Assembly (NCBI RefSeq): GCF_021228235.1
Contig: NZ_JAJQRG010000002.1
Coordinates: 558,001 to 622,000, forward strand
Source: Pseudophaeobacter flagellatus
Lineage (GTDB): Bacteria; Pseudomonadota; Alphaproteobacteria; Rhodobacterales; Rhodobacteraceae
DNA: 64,000 nucleotides
Reading direction: 5' to 3'
Below the pieces are notes generated by a model that searched no databases, was not told the origin of the DNA, and was given only the letters and a program-made list of their open reading frames with translations. Numbering within the stretch: the first letter of the stretch is position 1; the number at the start of each line of letters is the position of its first letter. Positions 36,125 to 44,557 of this stretch are shown here, in pieces. Made by a program: the position numbers and the translations under genes.

Positions 36125-37639
36125 ATGACATTTCAAGCACACGGAAAACACCTGATCGCAGGCGATTGGGTGGCAAGTGCCACGACATTCAACTCCGAGC
36201 CCGCACATGGTCCGGCCCAGAGCTTCAGCCTCGGCACACCCGGTGATGTCGACCGTGCCTGTAATGCGGCCGAAGAAGCCTTCTGGTCCTACGGGTATTC
36301 CACCCGCGCCGAGCGGGCCGCCTTGCTGAACGCGATTGCCGACGAGATTGAGGCACGTGGCGATGCCATCACCGAGATCGGCACGCAGGAAACCGGCCTG
36401 CCAGAGGCCCGGTTGCAGGGCGAACGTGGCCGGACCACCGGCCAGTTGCGCCTGTTTGCGGCGCATATTCTCAATGGTGACTATCTGGATCGTCGCCACG
36501 ACGCAGCGCAGCCGGATCGTGCGCCGCTGCCGCGGCCTGATCTCAAACTGGTGCAGCGGCCCATTGGCCCGGTGGCTGTCTTTGGCGCCTCGAACTTCCC
36601 GCTGGCCTTTTCCACCGCAGGCGGTGACACCGCTGCCGCGCTTGCAGCTGGCTGCCCCGTTGTTGTCAAAGGCCATCCAGCCCACCCCGGCACCGGCGAA
36701 ATCATCGCCGAGGCAATTCGGGCCGCCATCGCCAGTTGTGGTGTGGCACCGGGCGTCTTTTCGCTGATCCAAAGCAATACACGCGATGTCGGAGAGGCCT
36801 TGGTGCAGCACCCGCTGATCAATGCGGTGGGCTTTACCGGTTCACTTGGCGGTGGGCGCGCGCTGTTTGATCTTTGCGCCGCGCGACCTGTTCCGATCCC
36901 CTTCTTTGGGGAACTGGGCAGCGTCAACCCGATGTTCCTGTTGCCGACCGCCCTGCAGGCCCGTGGCGGCGATATCGCCACTGGCTGGGCCGGGTCGCTG
37001 ACCATGGGGGCCGGGCAGTTCTGCACCAATCCGGGTATTGCCATCGTCATTGATGGCGCGGATGCAGATGCCTTTACCAGGGCGGCGATCAACGCGCTGG
37101 AGCCGGTCGGCGCGCAAACGATGCTCACCGATGGGATCGCCAGCGCCTACCGCGCCGGGCGCGACCGTCTGGCCGCCAGCGCAGGGGTGCAGGAACTGCT
37201 GACCTCCAGCTGCGATCAGCGCAATGCGACGCCCTATCTGTTCGCCACAACCGGCGCAGAATGGCTTGCCAATCACGCGCTGGGCGAAGAGGTCTTTGGC
37301 CCGCTCGGCCTGATCGTCCGGGTCGCGGATGAGGCTGAAATGCTGAAGGTGGCGCAGTCCTTGGAAGGCCAGCTGACCTGCACGCTGCATATGGACAGCG
37401 GCGACACCAGCCTTGGGCAAAAGCTGATGCCTGTGTTGGAACGCAAGGCCGGCCGTGTCATGGCAAACGGCTTTCCAACCGGTGTCGAGGTCTGCGAGGC
37501 GATGGTCCATGGTGGGCCATACCCTGCCTCGACCAATTTTGGTGCAACCTCGGTGGGCACCTTTGCGATCCGTCGCTTCCTGCGGCCTGTCTGCTATCAA
37601 AATATCCCCGACAGTCTTCTGCCGGGCGATCTGGACTGA
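36125..37639 (+). CDS. 2,5-dioxovalerate (2-oxoglutarate semialdehyde) dehydrogenase
   Basis: NADP-type aldehyde dehydrogenase of 504 residues, oxidising 2-oxoglutarate semialdehyde to 2-oxoglutarate, the last step of the non-phosphorylating arabinose pathway. Catalytic Cys300 in AGQFCTNPG and Glu263 in FFGELGSVNP; cofactor region GPVAVFGASNFPLAFSTAGG. The substitution of the common ELGGK/GQxC arrangement by ELGSVNP is typical of the KGSADH branch. Function inferred from position after KDA dehydratase; the family also includes enzymes for other semialdehydes. Confidence 0.88.
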   Translation: MTFQAHGKHLIAGDWVASATTFNSEPAHGPAQSFSLGTPGDVDRACNAAEEAFWSYGYSTRAERAALLNAIADEIEARGDAITEIGTQETGLPEARLQGERGRTTGQLRLFAAHILNGDYLDRRHDAAQPDRAPLPRPDLKLVQRPIGPVAVFGASNFPLAFSTAGGDTAAALAAGCPVVVKGHPAHPGTGEIIAEAIRAAIASCGVAPGVFSLIQSNTRDVGEALVQHPLINAVGFTGSLGGGRALFDLCAARPVPIPFFGELGSVNPMFLLPTALQARGGDIATGWAGSLTMGAGQFCTNPGIAIVIDGADADAFTRAAINALEPVGAQTMLTDGIASAYRAGRDRLAASAGVQELLTSSCDQRNATPYLFATTGAEWLANHALGEEVFGPLGLIVRVADEAEMLKVAQSLEGQLTCTLHMDSGDTSLGQKLMPVLERKAGRVMANGFPTGVEVCEAMVHGGPYPASTNFGATSVGTFAIRRFLRPVCYQNIPDSLLPGDLD

Positions 37640-37642
37640 CAT

Positions 37643-38545
37643 ATGGCCACAGCACACTGGATCGCCGTCGACTGGGGCACCTCGCGCCTGCGCCTTTGGG
37701 CGCTGGACGGCATGGGGCGGGTCGTCGGCGATGCAGCGTCCGACAGGGGCATGGGGCGTTTGCAGCCAGATGACTTTGAGGGCGCGCTGCTGGAACTGGC
37801 CGCGCCTTTTCTGGCCGAGGGAGGCCGCACCAAGGTGTTGATCTGCGGTATGGCCGGGGCGCGGCAGGGGTGGATCGAAGCCCCCTATTCTGCCGTGCCC
37901 TGCTTGCCCGCAAAGGGGCGTACAGTCCGGGCACCAACGCGGGACCCGCGCCTTGATGTGCGTATTCTGCCCGGGCTTTGCCAGATGGACCCGCCCGATG
38001 TCATGCGCGGCGAAGAGACCCAGATCGCCGGTATTCTGGCAAGGGATCCGGGGTTTGACGGTACGCTTTGCCTGCCCGGCACCCATTCAAAATGGGTGCG
38101 CATTGCGGGCGGTACGGTGCAGTCCTTCAACACTGCCATGACGGGAGAGCTGTTTGATCTGCTGTGCCACCAGTCAATCCTGCGGCATTCGCTTGACGCT
38201 AGTTGGGATGATGCTGTTTTTGCTGCGGCAATTGCCACCTCAGAGGCGCAGCCCGCGCAGGTGTTTTCACAGCTGTTTGGGCTGCGGGCCGGGTCGCTTG
38301 TCGGCGCGGGGGCGCAAGATGCATCGCAGGCCCATCTGTCGGGCTTGCTGATCGGGGCCGAGCTGGCGGCAATGCGCAACTATTGGCAGGGCAGGGCGGT
38401 GGCTGTGATTGGCGCCGACAACCTAGCCCGCTGCTATCATAGCGCACTTGCGCAGCTTGGCGGCGAGGTAACCACAATGAATGGGGTCGATCTTGCCCTG
38501 GAGGGGCTGAAAGCAGCCTATCGTCAACAAGAGGACTGCCCATGA
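37643..38545 (+). CDS. dgoK: 2-dehydro-3-deoxygalactonokinase
   Basis: Phosphorylates 2-keto-3-deoxygalactonate, the first step specific to the De Ley-Doudoroff galactose branch. 300 residues. WIAVDWGTSRLRLWALDG is the sugar-kinase actin-fold ATP loop, LPGTHSKWVRI the conserved active-site block, and QLFGLRAGSLVGAGAQDASQ the C-terminal region of the family. It overlaps the aldolase gene by four bases, so the pair is translationally coupled. Confidence 0.92.
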   Translation: MATAHWIAVDWGTSRLRLWALDGMGRVVGDAASDRGMGRLQPDDFEGALLELAAPFLAEGGRTKVLICGMAGARQGWIEAPYSAVPCLPAKGRTVRAPTRDPRLDVRILPGLCQMDPPDVMRGEETQIAGILARDPGFDGTLCLPGTHSKWVRIAGGTVQSFNTAMTGELFDLLCHQSILRHSLDASWDDAVFAAAIATSEAQPAQVFSQLFGLRAGSLVGAGAQDASQAHLSGLLIGAELAAMRNYWQGRAVAVIGADNLARCYHSALAQLGGEVTTMNGVDLALEGLKAAYRQQEDCP

Positions 38546-39150
38546 CACAGCGCAACCTTGTCGCCATCCTGCGCGGCGTGACGCCTGCCGATGTGACAGC
38601 CATCGCAGGGCGGCTTATCGAAGCCGGTATCCTGCAGATCGAAGTGCCACTGAACTCGCCAGACCCGCTGGAGTCTATCGCCCTGCTAGCACAGGCCTTT
38701 GACGACACGGCACTGATCGGCGCAGGCACGGTACTAACCCCGCAGGATGTCGCGCGGGTGCAGGCGGCTGGCGGGCGGCTGATTGTGTCGCCCGACACCA
38801 ACCCTGAGGTGATCCGGGCCAGCAAGGCGGCTGGTCTTGTGTCCTATCCCGGTGCCATGACCCCGACCGAGTGTTTTGCCGCGCTGCGGGCCGGGGCCGA
38901 TGGGCTGAAGCTCTTTCCCGGTGCCCTGATCGGCCCGGCCGGGCTCAAGGCGGTGCGGGCTGTGCTGCCGCCGGAAACAACTGTGCTGGCTGTTGGCGGC
39001 GCAGAGCCTGACAGCTTTGCACAGTGGCGCGCGGCGGGGGCAAACGGGTTTGGCCTTGGTGCCGCGCTTTACCGTCCCGGAGACAAGGCCCAGGATGTTG
39101 CTATACGGGCGCAGAAGGTGGTTCGCGCCTATGACGAGGTGTTTGCATGA
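38542..39150 (+). CDS. dgoA: 2-dehydro-3-deoxy-6-phosphogalactonate aldolase
   Basis: Class I aldolase (202 residues) splitting KDPGal to pyruvate and glyceraldehyde 3-phosphate. N-terminus NLVAILRGVTPADV, catalytic Glu in QIEVPLNSP, and Schiff-base Lys123 in DGLKLFPGALIGP. It follows the kinase by overlap and is followed by a four-base overlap with the lactonase gene. The KDPG aldolase Eda at 42472 is a related but distinct enzyme with its own kinase gene, so the two are not redundant copies. Confidence 0.93.
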   Translation: MTQRNLVAILRGVTPADVTAIAGRLIEAGILQIEVPLNSPDPLESIALLAQAFDDTALIGAGTVLTPQDVARVQAAGGRLIVSPDTNPEVIRASKAAGLVSYPGAMTPTECFAALRAGADGLKLFPGALIGPAGLKAVRAVLPPETTVLAVGGAEPDSFAQWRAAGANGFGLGAALYRPGDKAQDVAIRAQKVVRAYDEVFA

Positions 39151-39998
39151 CCAAGGCAGAGATTTTTGATACCCGCGCCTGCGCGCTGGGCGAGGGGCCG
39201 CTTTGGCATCCTGAACGGCAGCAATTGTTCTGGTTCGACATTCTGGGCAAGCGGCTGTTGTCGCAGGTGGATGGCGCAGCGCTGGACTGGCAGTTTGACG
39301 AACATGCCTCGGCGGCGGGCTGGATTGATCGCGATAGGTTGTTGATCGCCTTTGAAACCGGGCTTTTCACTTTTGATATCACCAGCGGCACCCGCAGCTT
39401 GCTGCATCCGCTGGAAGCCGAAAACCCGGTCACCCGGTCAAATGACGGGCGGGCCGATCCCTGTGGCGGCTTTTGGATTGGCACGATGGGCAAACAGGCC
39501 GAGCCGGAGGCCGGGGCGATTTACCGGCTCTACCAAGGGGAGCTTCGCAAGCTATTCGACGCAGTTACGATCCCCAATGCGATCTGTTTTGCCCCGGATG
39601 GCACCACCGCCTATTTCTGCGACACCCCCCAGGCAAAGATCATGCGCCAGCCGCTTGATCAGGCGGGCTGGCCAGTTGGTGACGCAATCGTCTTTGTCGA
39701 CCTTGGCCCAGAGGCGCTGTTCCCTGACGGGGCGGTATGTGACGCCGAAGGCGCGCTTTGGAATGCGCAGTGGGGGGCGGGGCGCGTGGCGCGGTATTTG
39801 CCCGATGGCCGACTTGATCACGTGGTTCATGTCGGCGGCAAGCACAGCTCTTGTCCTGCCTTCGGCGGTGCCGATTTTTCTCAGCTTTTTGTGACCACAG
39901 CGCGGCAAGGTCTTCACCAGGCCGGACCTGACGAGGGCTGCCTTTATCGCGCGGACATCAACTACACAGGCTGCCCGGAAAACCGCGTCATTCTTTGA
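39147..39998 (+). CDS. SMP-30/gluconolactonase family lactonase
   Basis: Hydrolyses the aldonolactone made by the 1-dehydrogenase (L-arabino- or galactono-lactone). 283 residues, six-bladed propeller. LGEGPLWHPERQQLFWFDI at the N-terminus holds the metal-binding Glu, RSNDGRADPCGGFWIGTMG is the conserved central Asn/Asp block, and TIPNAICFAPDGTTAYFCD and LFPDGAVCDAEGALWNAQW supply further ligands. Last gene of the sugar operon. Substrate preference is inferred from neighbours only. Confidence 0.9.
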   Translation: MTKAEIFDTRACALGEGPLWHPERQQLFWFDILGKRLLSQVDGAALDWQFDEHASAAGWIDRDRLLIAFETGLFTFDITSGTRSLLHPLEAENPVTRSNDGRADPCGGFWIGTMGKQAEPEAGAIYRLYQGELRKLFDAVTIPNAICFAPDGTTAYFCDTPQAKIMRQPLDQAGWPVGDAIVFVDLGPEALFPDGAVCDAEGALWNAQWGAGRVARYLPDGRLDHVVHVGGKHSSCPAFGGADFSQLFVTTARQGLHQAGPDEGCLYRADINYTGCPENRVIL

Positions 39999-40016
39999 AA
40001 CAATAGCCGCACTGTT

Positions 40017-40026
40017 GGGGGGGGGG
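40017..40026 (+). repeat. Run of ten G between convergent genes
   Basis: Ten consecutive G bases between the lactonase stop and the end of the convergent membrane protein gene. No hairpin is associated with it. It is outside coding sequence, so length change would not affect a protein. Confidence 0.8.
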
Positions 40027-40029
40027 CGT

Positions 40030-40596
40030 TTACTCCATGACGGCGTCCATGCCGATGGCAGAGATGGTCTGGTAATAGATAGAGAGCACCAGCAAAAAGA
40101 AGGCGAACAATATCAGCTCATGCTTGAAATGGTGGGAATGAAAGAAGGCGCGATCTCGGTGACGAATGACATCCATCAGCTCGTCCCCGAAGCGGATCGA
40201 CAGAAAAGTGCCTAACCCGGACAGTAAGATTATTCCCCAATACGGGAATGGGGTCGTAACTATGTTGTACAACAGTTCGGTCAGGACGGTCGTCTTATAG
40301 TAGCCAGGACCATAGAGCATCACTGCAGCATTCAGGCCAATCGCCACGAGCCAGACGGCGATTTCCGAGACGACCATGCGAATGCCGAACAGCAATCGAA
40401 GGGGGAAATCCAGGAGGAACCCGGCGTCGGCCACTGGCGTACACAGGACAAAGAAACTCCAGGTGAGCAGCGCCGCAGCGCCGCCGGTCGCGATATCGTA
40501 TTCGTAGCTGAGATAGCCAAAATACCCGACCAGAAGGCAGCAGAGGAGAATGAACTTTATGAAAATCTGTCTGTGCGGTTTTCCTGTCATGTCCAT
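40030..40596 (-). CDS. Membrane protein of unknown function
   Basis: 188 residues from the ATG at 40596 (another in-frame ATG at 40590 is possible; the frame is open to 40671 without plausible content). Four or five hydrophobic segments are visible: FIKFILLCCLLVGYFGYL, AALLTWSFFVLCTPVADAGF, SEIAVWLVAIGLNAAVMLY, YWGIILLSGLGTFL and LILFAFFLLVLSIYYQTI. A basic, His-rich loop (RHRDRAFFHSHHFKHE) precedes the last segment. Not recognised. It is not part of the sugar operon (opposite strand), and the next gene on the right is divergent from it, across the presumptive kdgR promoter. Confidence 0.72.
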   Translation of the reverse strand: MDMTGKPHRQIFIKFILLCCLLVGYFGYLSYEYDIATGGAAALLTWSFFVLCTPVADAGFLLDFPLRLLFGIRMVVSEIAVWLVAIGLNAAVMLYGPGYYKTTVLTELLYNIVTTPFPYWGIILLSGLGTFLSIRFGDELMDVIRHRDRAFFHSHHFKHELILFAFFLLVLSIYYQTISAIGMDAVME

Positions 40597-40738
40597 GCCT
40601 ACCTGCACCCCTCTTGGAAACAGTAGTGAAAATGCCTCGGGTGATCCAGCGAGGATTGCGCAAGAGGGCAAGACCGCCTGTCGCTTTGGTTAATTGGCTG
40701 AAGATGGGGCAAACATAGCTCTTGCCGGGTATGGCTAA

Positions 40739-40759
40739 CCTGTACTATAGGTATACAGG
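40739..40759. promoter_or_regulatory. Inverted repeat upstream of the GntR gene, candidate operator
   Basis: CCTGTA at 40739-40744 and TACAGG at 40754-40759 form perfect 6-bp arms with a 9-base centre. It lies about 50 bp before the GntR-type start codon and overlaps an AT-rich TACTATAG that could be a -10 element (a TTGCCG lies 15 bases upstream). The arrangement suits autorepression by the GntR protein or shared control with the divergent membrane protein gene. Confidence 0.5.
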
Positions 40760-40808
40760 ATTGCAAGGCACAGCCCCCTGCTATGCCTCACACGAGTAAG
40801 AGATTGCC

Positions 40809-41543
40809 GTGAGTGATGACTTTGACAACCTGGATCGGCGCCCGCTTTATTCTCGCGTGGCCGACAGTATCCTGACCATGATTGCCGAGGGTGGGCTGCG
40901 CCCCGGCGATACGCTGCCCTCTGAGGCGGAATTGGGCACCCGCGCCGGGGTTAGCCGGGTGGTGATCCGCGGGGCCCTGGCCCATCTGGCGGGGGCCGGA
41001 CACATCAAGATTTCCAATGGGCGCAAGGCACAGGTCAATGCCATCAACCCTGATATTCTGGCCGGTACTTTCAGCCATGGGCTCGCCACCGCGCAGTTTT
41101 CAGTCAACAAGGTGTTGGAACTGCGCCAGGGCATTGAAACCGCCACCGCCGCCCTGGCCGCAACCAACCGTACCGTAGCCCAGGTCGAGACCCTTGCAGC
41201 GCTTTGCGCCCAGATGGAACAGGCGGTGCGCGATCCCGAAACCTTTGCCGATCTGGACTATCTGTTTCACCTGACCATTGCCGAGGCGACGGACAACCCG
41301 CTTTATGTCTATATCGTCACGCCGCTGCGCCGGATCATAAAAGAGTCCATCACCGCAGGGCGGCGCGCCCAGCCGTCGCCCGAGGCGCAGAACCGTATCC
41401 TTGGCGATCACCGCCGCATCCAAAAGGCCATTGCCAAGGGCGATGCCGCCGCCGCCAGCGATGCGATGCGACGCCACTTTGCAGCTGCCAATCAAGCACT
41501 GCACCCAGATGATGCCAATATCTTCACAGGACCCGCCACATGA
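40809..41543 (+). CDS. FadR/GntR family regulator of keto-deoxy-sugar metabolism
   Basis: 244 residues. N-terminal GntR winged helix (PLYSRVADSILTMIAEGGLR, then LPSEAELGTRAGVSRVVIRG) and a C-terminal FCD helical effector domain (ELRQGIETATAALAA, then DLDYLFHLTIAEATDNPLY with metal-binding Asp/His). The start is GTG at 40809. It overlaps the kinase gene by four bases, so all three genes of the group (regulator, kdgK, eda) are co-transcribed. Effector probably a 2-keto-3-deoxy acid, by analogy with KdgR-like FCD proteins; not shown. Confidence 0.9.
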   Translation: MSDDFDNLDRRPLYSRVADSILTMIAEGGLRPGDTLPSEAELGTRAGVSRVVIRGALAHLAGAGHIKISNGRKAQVNAINPDILAGTFSHGLATAQFSVNKVLELRQGIETATAALAATNRTVAQVETLAALCAQMEQAVRDPETFADLDYLFHLTIAEATDNPLYVYIVTPLRRIIKESITAGRRAQPSPEAQNRILGDHRRIQKAIAKGDAAAASDAMRRHFAAANQALHPDDANIFTGPAT

Positions 41544-42475
41544 CCACGACCCGCCCACTGGACATCCTCTGCTTTGGCGAACCGATGTTTGAATTTTCCT
41601 GGCTTGAAAAAGACATGATCCGTCCCGGCATTGGCGGCGATGTGTCCAACACCGCCGTGGCGGCGCGCCGGGCTGGGGCCTCCTCGGGGATGCTGACCCA
41701 TCTGGGATGTGATGGCTTTGCCGACCATATTCTCAAGCTCTACCAGGATGAAGGTATCGACGCCTCGCGAATTGTGCAAAAGGAGGGGGCGCAGACCGGG
41801 CTATACTTCATCGAATACGGCCCGCAGGGGCATCGGTTTTCCTATCGCCGTGCCGGTTCTGCTGCCAGCCAGATTACCCCGGAAGACCTGACCCCGCAGA
41901 TGTTTGAACAGATTGGTGTGCTGCATCTTAGTGGTATCACCCAGGCGATTTCTGACAGTTCCTGCGCCGCCGCGCTTCGGGCCGCAGAACTGGCGCGCGC
42001 CGCTGGGGCACAGGTGTCTTTTGATACCAATCTGCGGTTGAACCTTTGGTCGGCGCCCCAGGCCTGGCGGGCGTTGCAGCAAATCCTGCCCCTGGTGGAT
42101 CTGGTCTTTCCCAGCATCGAAGATTGCCAAGCCCTGTTTGGCACCAGCGACACCATCGAGATCTGTGATCGCTTCTTGTCTTTTGGGGTGCAGATGGTTG
42201 TACTGACGATGGCCGAAAAGGGCGCGCTGGTGGCAACCCCGCAGGGCCAGCACAGGATCTACGCCTTTCCGGCCGATCTGCGCGATGCAACCGGGGCCGG
42301 TGATACCTTTGATGGTGCCTTTCTTGCTGAATATGTCCAAACCGGCGACCCTGTCGCCGCCGGACGGTTTGCCTGCGCGGCGGCCTCCCTTTCTGTCGAA
42401 ACCAACGGGGCCGTTGCGTCCATCCCCACCCGAGAGTCAATTCTTGCCCGTCTCAACCAAGGTGAAACCCAATGA
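41540..42475 (+). CDS. kdgK: 2-keto-3-deoxygluconate kinase
   Basis: PfkB-family kinase (311 residues) making KDPG from KDG. Signature 1 region GEPMFEFSWLEKDM and GGDVSNTAVAARRAGAS; signature 2 DATGAGDTFDGAFLAEY with the catalytic Asp255. YRRAGSAASQITPEDL is characteristic of KdgK. Product goes to the Eda aldolase encoded next (four-base overlap). Sources of KDG in this organism could be uronates or the gluconate route; none of these upstream genes are in the window. Confidence 0.92.
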   Translation: MTTTRPLDILCFGEPMFEFSWLEKDMIRPGIGGDVSNTAVAARRAGASSGMLTHLGCDGFADHILKLYQDEGIDASRIVQKEGAQTGLYFIEYGPQGHRFSYRRAGSAASQITPEDLTPQMFEQIGVLHLSGITQAISDSSCAAALRAAELARAAGAQVSFDTNLRLNLWSAPQAWRALQQILPLVDLVFPSIEDCQALFGTSDTIEICDRFLSFGVQMVVLTMAEKGALVATPQGQHRIYAFPADLRDATGAGDTFDGAFLAEYVQTGDPVAAGRFACAAASLSVETNGAVASIPTRESILARLNQGETQ

Positions 42476-43122
42476 AATTGAATTCCGAAGCCGCCCGCAG
42501 CGTGACCCGCGATATTTGTAATCTTGCACCGATCATGCCGGTGCTTGTGGTACGCGACGCGGCCTATGCAGTCCCCCTGGCCAAGGCGCTGATCGCCGGA
42601 GGTCTGCCCGCGCTGGAGGTCACTTTGCGGACGCCTGCGGCGCTACAGGTGATCGAAGCCATGGCAAAGGTAGAGGGTGGCGTGGTGGGCGCAGGCACCC
42701 TGGTCACGCCGCAGGATGTACACGATGCCAAGGCGGCTGGCGCTGTTTTTGGTGTCTCTCCCGGTGCTACGGATGCCTTGATCGAGGCCTGCCTGGAGGA
42801 AGAACTGCCGTTGCTGCCCGGTGCGGCCACCGCTAGCGAAGCCATGCGCCTGCTTGAACGTGGCTTTACCACCCAGAAGTTTTTTCCCGCCGAAGCCTCT
42901 GGTGGTGCGCCCGCGCTCAAGGCGATTGGCGCGCCTCTGCCACAGATCAGTTTTTGCCCAACTGGCGGCATCAACCTTGCCAATGCCAAGAGCTACCTTG
43001 ATCTGCCAAATGTGCTCTGTGCGGGTGGCAGTTGGATTGCCCCTGATGCGCTGGTTACAGCGGCGGATTGGGATCAGATTGAGGCCCTCGCGCGTGAAGC
43101 AAGGCAAACACTGTCGGCCTGA
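42472..43122 (+). CDS. eda: KDPG / 4-hydroxy-2-oxoglutarate aldolase
   Basis: Class I aldolase of 216 residues that yields pyruvate and glyceraldehyde 3-phosphate from KDPG. ALEVTLRTPAALQ holds the catalytic Glu, GAGTLVTPQDVHDAKAAGA the active-site loop, and the Schiff-base Lys136 is in TTQKFFPAEASGG. Entner-Doudoroff pathway. Last gene of the regulator-kdgK-eda group, which ends about 95 bp before the HlyD-type gene on the opposite strand. Confidence 0.95.
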   Translation: MKLNSEAARSVTRDICNLAPIMPVLVVRDAAYAVPLAKALIAGGLPALEVTLRTPAALQVIEAMAKVEGGVVGAGTLVTPQDVHDAKAAGAVFGVSPGATDALIEACLEEELPLLPGAATASEAMRLLERGFTTQKFFPAEASGGAPALKAIGAPLPQISFCPTGGINLANAKSYLDLPNVLCAGGSWIAPDALVTAADWDQIEALAREARQTLSA

Positions 43123-43216
43123 CCACGCCCCCGTGCGGGTTGGATGCCGCCATCCTATGCCTGCGAACCGGGACAGTTGCAGGATATAGGCGCAGGATTT
43201 GGGTGGTGGGGTGCGT

Positions 43217-44557
43217 TTACTGTTCCCGGAATGCCCTGATCATACTGTCTGCGACGGGTTTCATAAGGTATTGGATGAAGGTTCTGTTCTGGGTCTGAAT
43301 CATGATTTGAGCAGGCATGCCCGGCGTAGGGGTGAATCCTCTGACACGCTGTAATTCGCTTGGGGCCACGGAAATACGCGCCACATAGATTTCTTGTGGA
43401 AGCTCTTGCGAGCGGTCCAAAATCGCGTCTGCGGATACGTAATAGACTTTGCCTTCAAGGATTGGCGTCGTGCGCTGGTTCAGGGCGGTCAGCCTGACTG
43501 TGGCAGCTTGCCCCTTGCGGACCACGTCAATTTCGGTGCGGGGAATCTGGGCTTCGATGATCAGGGGTTCCCCGGTTGGCAATATTTCCAGAATAGCCTT
43601 GCCACTTTCGACGACACCGCCCGGAGTGTGATAATGCAGGCGAACAACCGTCCCTGAAACCGGCGCAACGATTTCGGTCCGGGTTAGGATGCTTTCGGCT
43701 TTGCGGGCCTGTTCGCGAACGCTTTCCAGCTCTGATTGTACCGCTTGCAACTCGTCAAGTGCTGCGCTTTGGGTTTCGTTGATTGTCTGCAAGATCTGCG
43801 ACTCGTAGCGCTGGGACAGCGAGGCGGTTTCGTCGATTTCGGATTGAAGGCGGCCAATCTGGCCTTGGGCTTCAGCCAAAGCCCGACGCAGGGTGTTGTA
43901 TTCCGATTTGCGCACCAGCCCCTTTTCCAACAGTATTTCTTTTGCCTGGGAATCTTCTTCCAGAATTTCCAACTGAGCGTGGGTGGCAGCCAGTTGTTTT
44001 TCGTAGCCGACCGACCGGCTTTTCAGGGCTTCGATGCTTTGCTCTAGCAGGCTTATTTCACTCTTCAATTGCTGGGTGGCAGCGTCAAACACAATCTGCT
44101 GCCCATCAAGCATTGCGACCACATTGTAGTCTGAGCGGAGTTGTTCAAGTCTGTCGGGGTAAACCAGCTTATCCTTGCGATTGTATTCGGCGAGAATACG
44201 GCTTTCCATTGCTTCCAATCTGACCTGGCGCAAGAACAGCTCGCGTTCGGTTGCAAGGGCAGAGGTTTCATCCAGCAGCACGATTGGCTGCCCTGCGACA
44301 ACGTTCTCGCCTTCTTCGACAAGAATGGCCTTGATGATGCCGCCTTCGAGGTGCTGAACAATCTTGTTGCTGCCGGTGGCGACAAAGCTGCCCTGAGAAA
44401 TGACCGCAGCGGCCAAGGGGGCCCTGAACGCCCAGACCCCAAAGCTGCCAAGCCCGAAAATCAGCAGGAACAGGCCGAAGGTGACATGCTTTGTGATCGA
44501 GCGGGGAACATCGTCATACCATTCCGCCGATTCAGCAAGTACAATTGGGTTAGGCAT
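43217..44557 (-). CDS. HlyD-family type I secretion membrane-fusion protein
   Basis: Links the inner-membrane ABC exporter to an outer-membrane TolC protein. 446 residues from the ATG at 44557, which has GGAGG eight bases upstream. One N-terminal membrane segment (VTFGLFLLIFGLGSFGVWAF), then lipoyl-like half-motif GSNKIVQHLEGGIIKAILVEEGE, a long coiled coil (about residues 110-290) and the second lipoyl half with VAPVSGTVVRLHYHTPGG. C-terminal beta-barrel. It overlaps the ATPase stop by eight bases. No tolC gene is in the window. Confidence 0.93.
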   Translation of the reverse strand: MPNPIVLAESAEWYDDVPRSITKHVTFGLFLLIFGLGSFGVWAFRAPLAAAVISQGSFVATGSNKIVQHLEGGIIKAILVEEGENVVAGQPIVLLDETSALATERELFLRQVRLEAMESRILAEYNRKDKLVYPDRLEQLRSDYNVVAMLDGQQIVFDAATQQLKSEISLLEQSIEALKSRSVGYEKQLAATHAQLEILEEDSQAKEILLEKGLVRKSEYNTLRRALAEAQGQIGRLQSEIDETASLSQRYESQILQTINETQSAALDELQAVQSELESVREQARKAESILTRTEIVAPVSGTVVRLHYHTPGGVVESGKAILEILPTGEPLIIEAQIPRTEIDVVRKGQAATVRLTALNQRTTPILEGKVYYVSADAILDRSQELPQEIYVARISVAPSELQRVRGFTPTPGMPAQIMIQTQNRTFIQYLMKPVADSMIRAFREQ

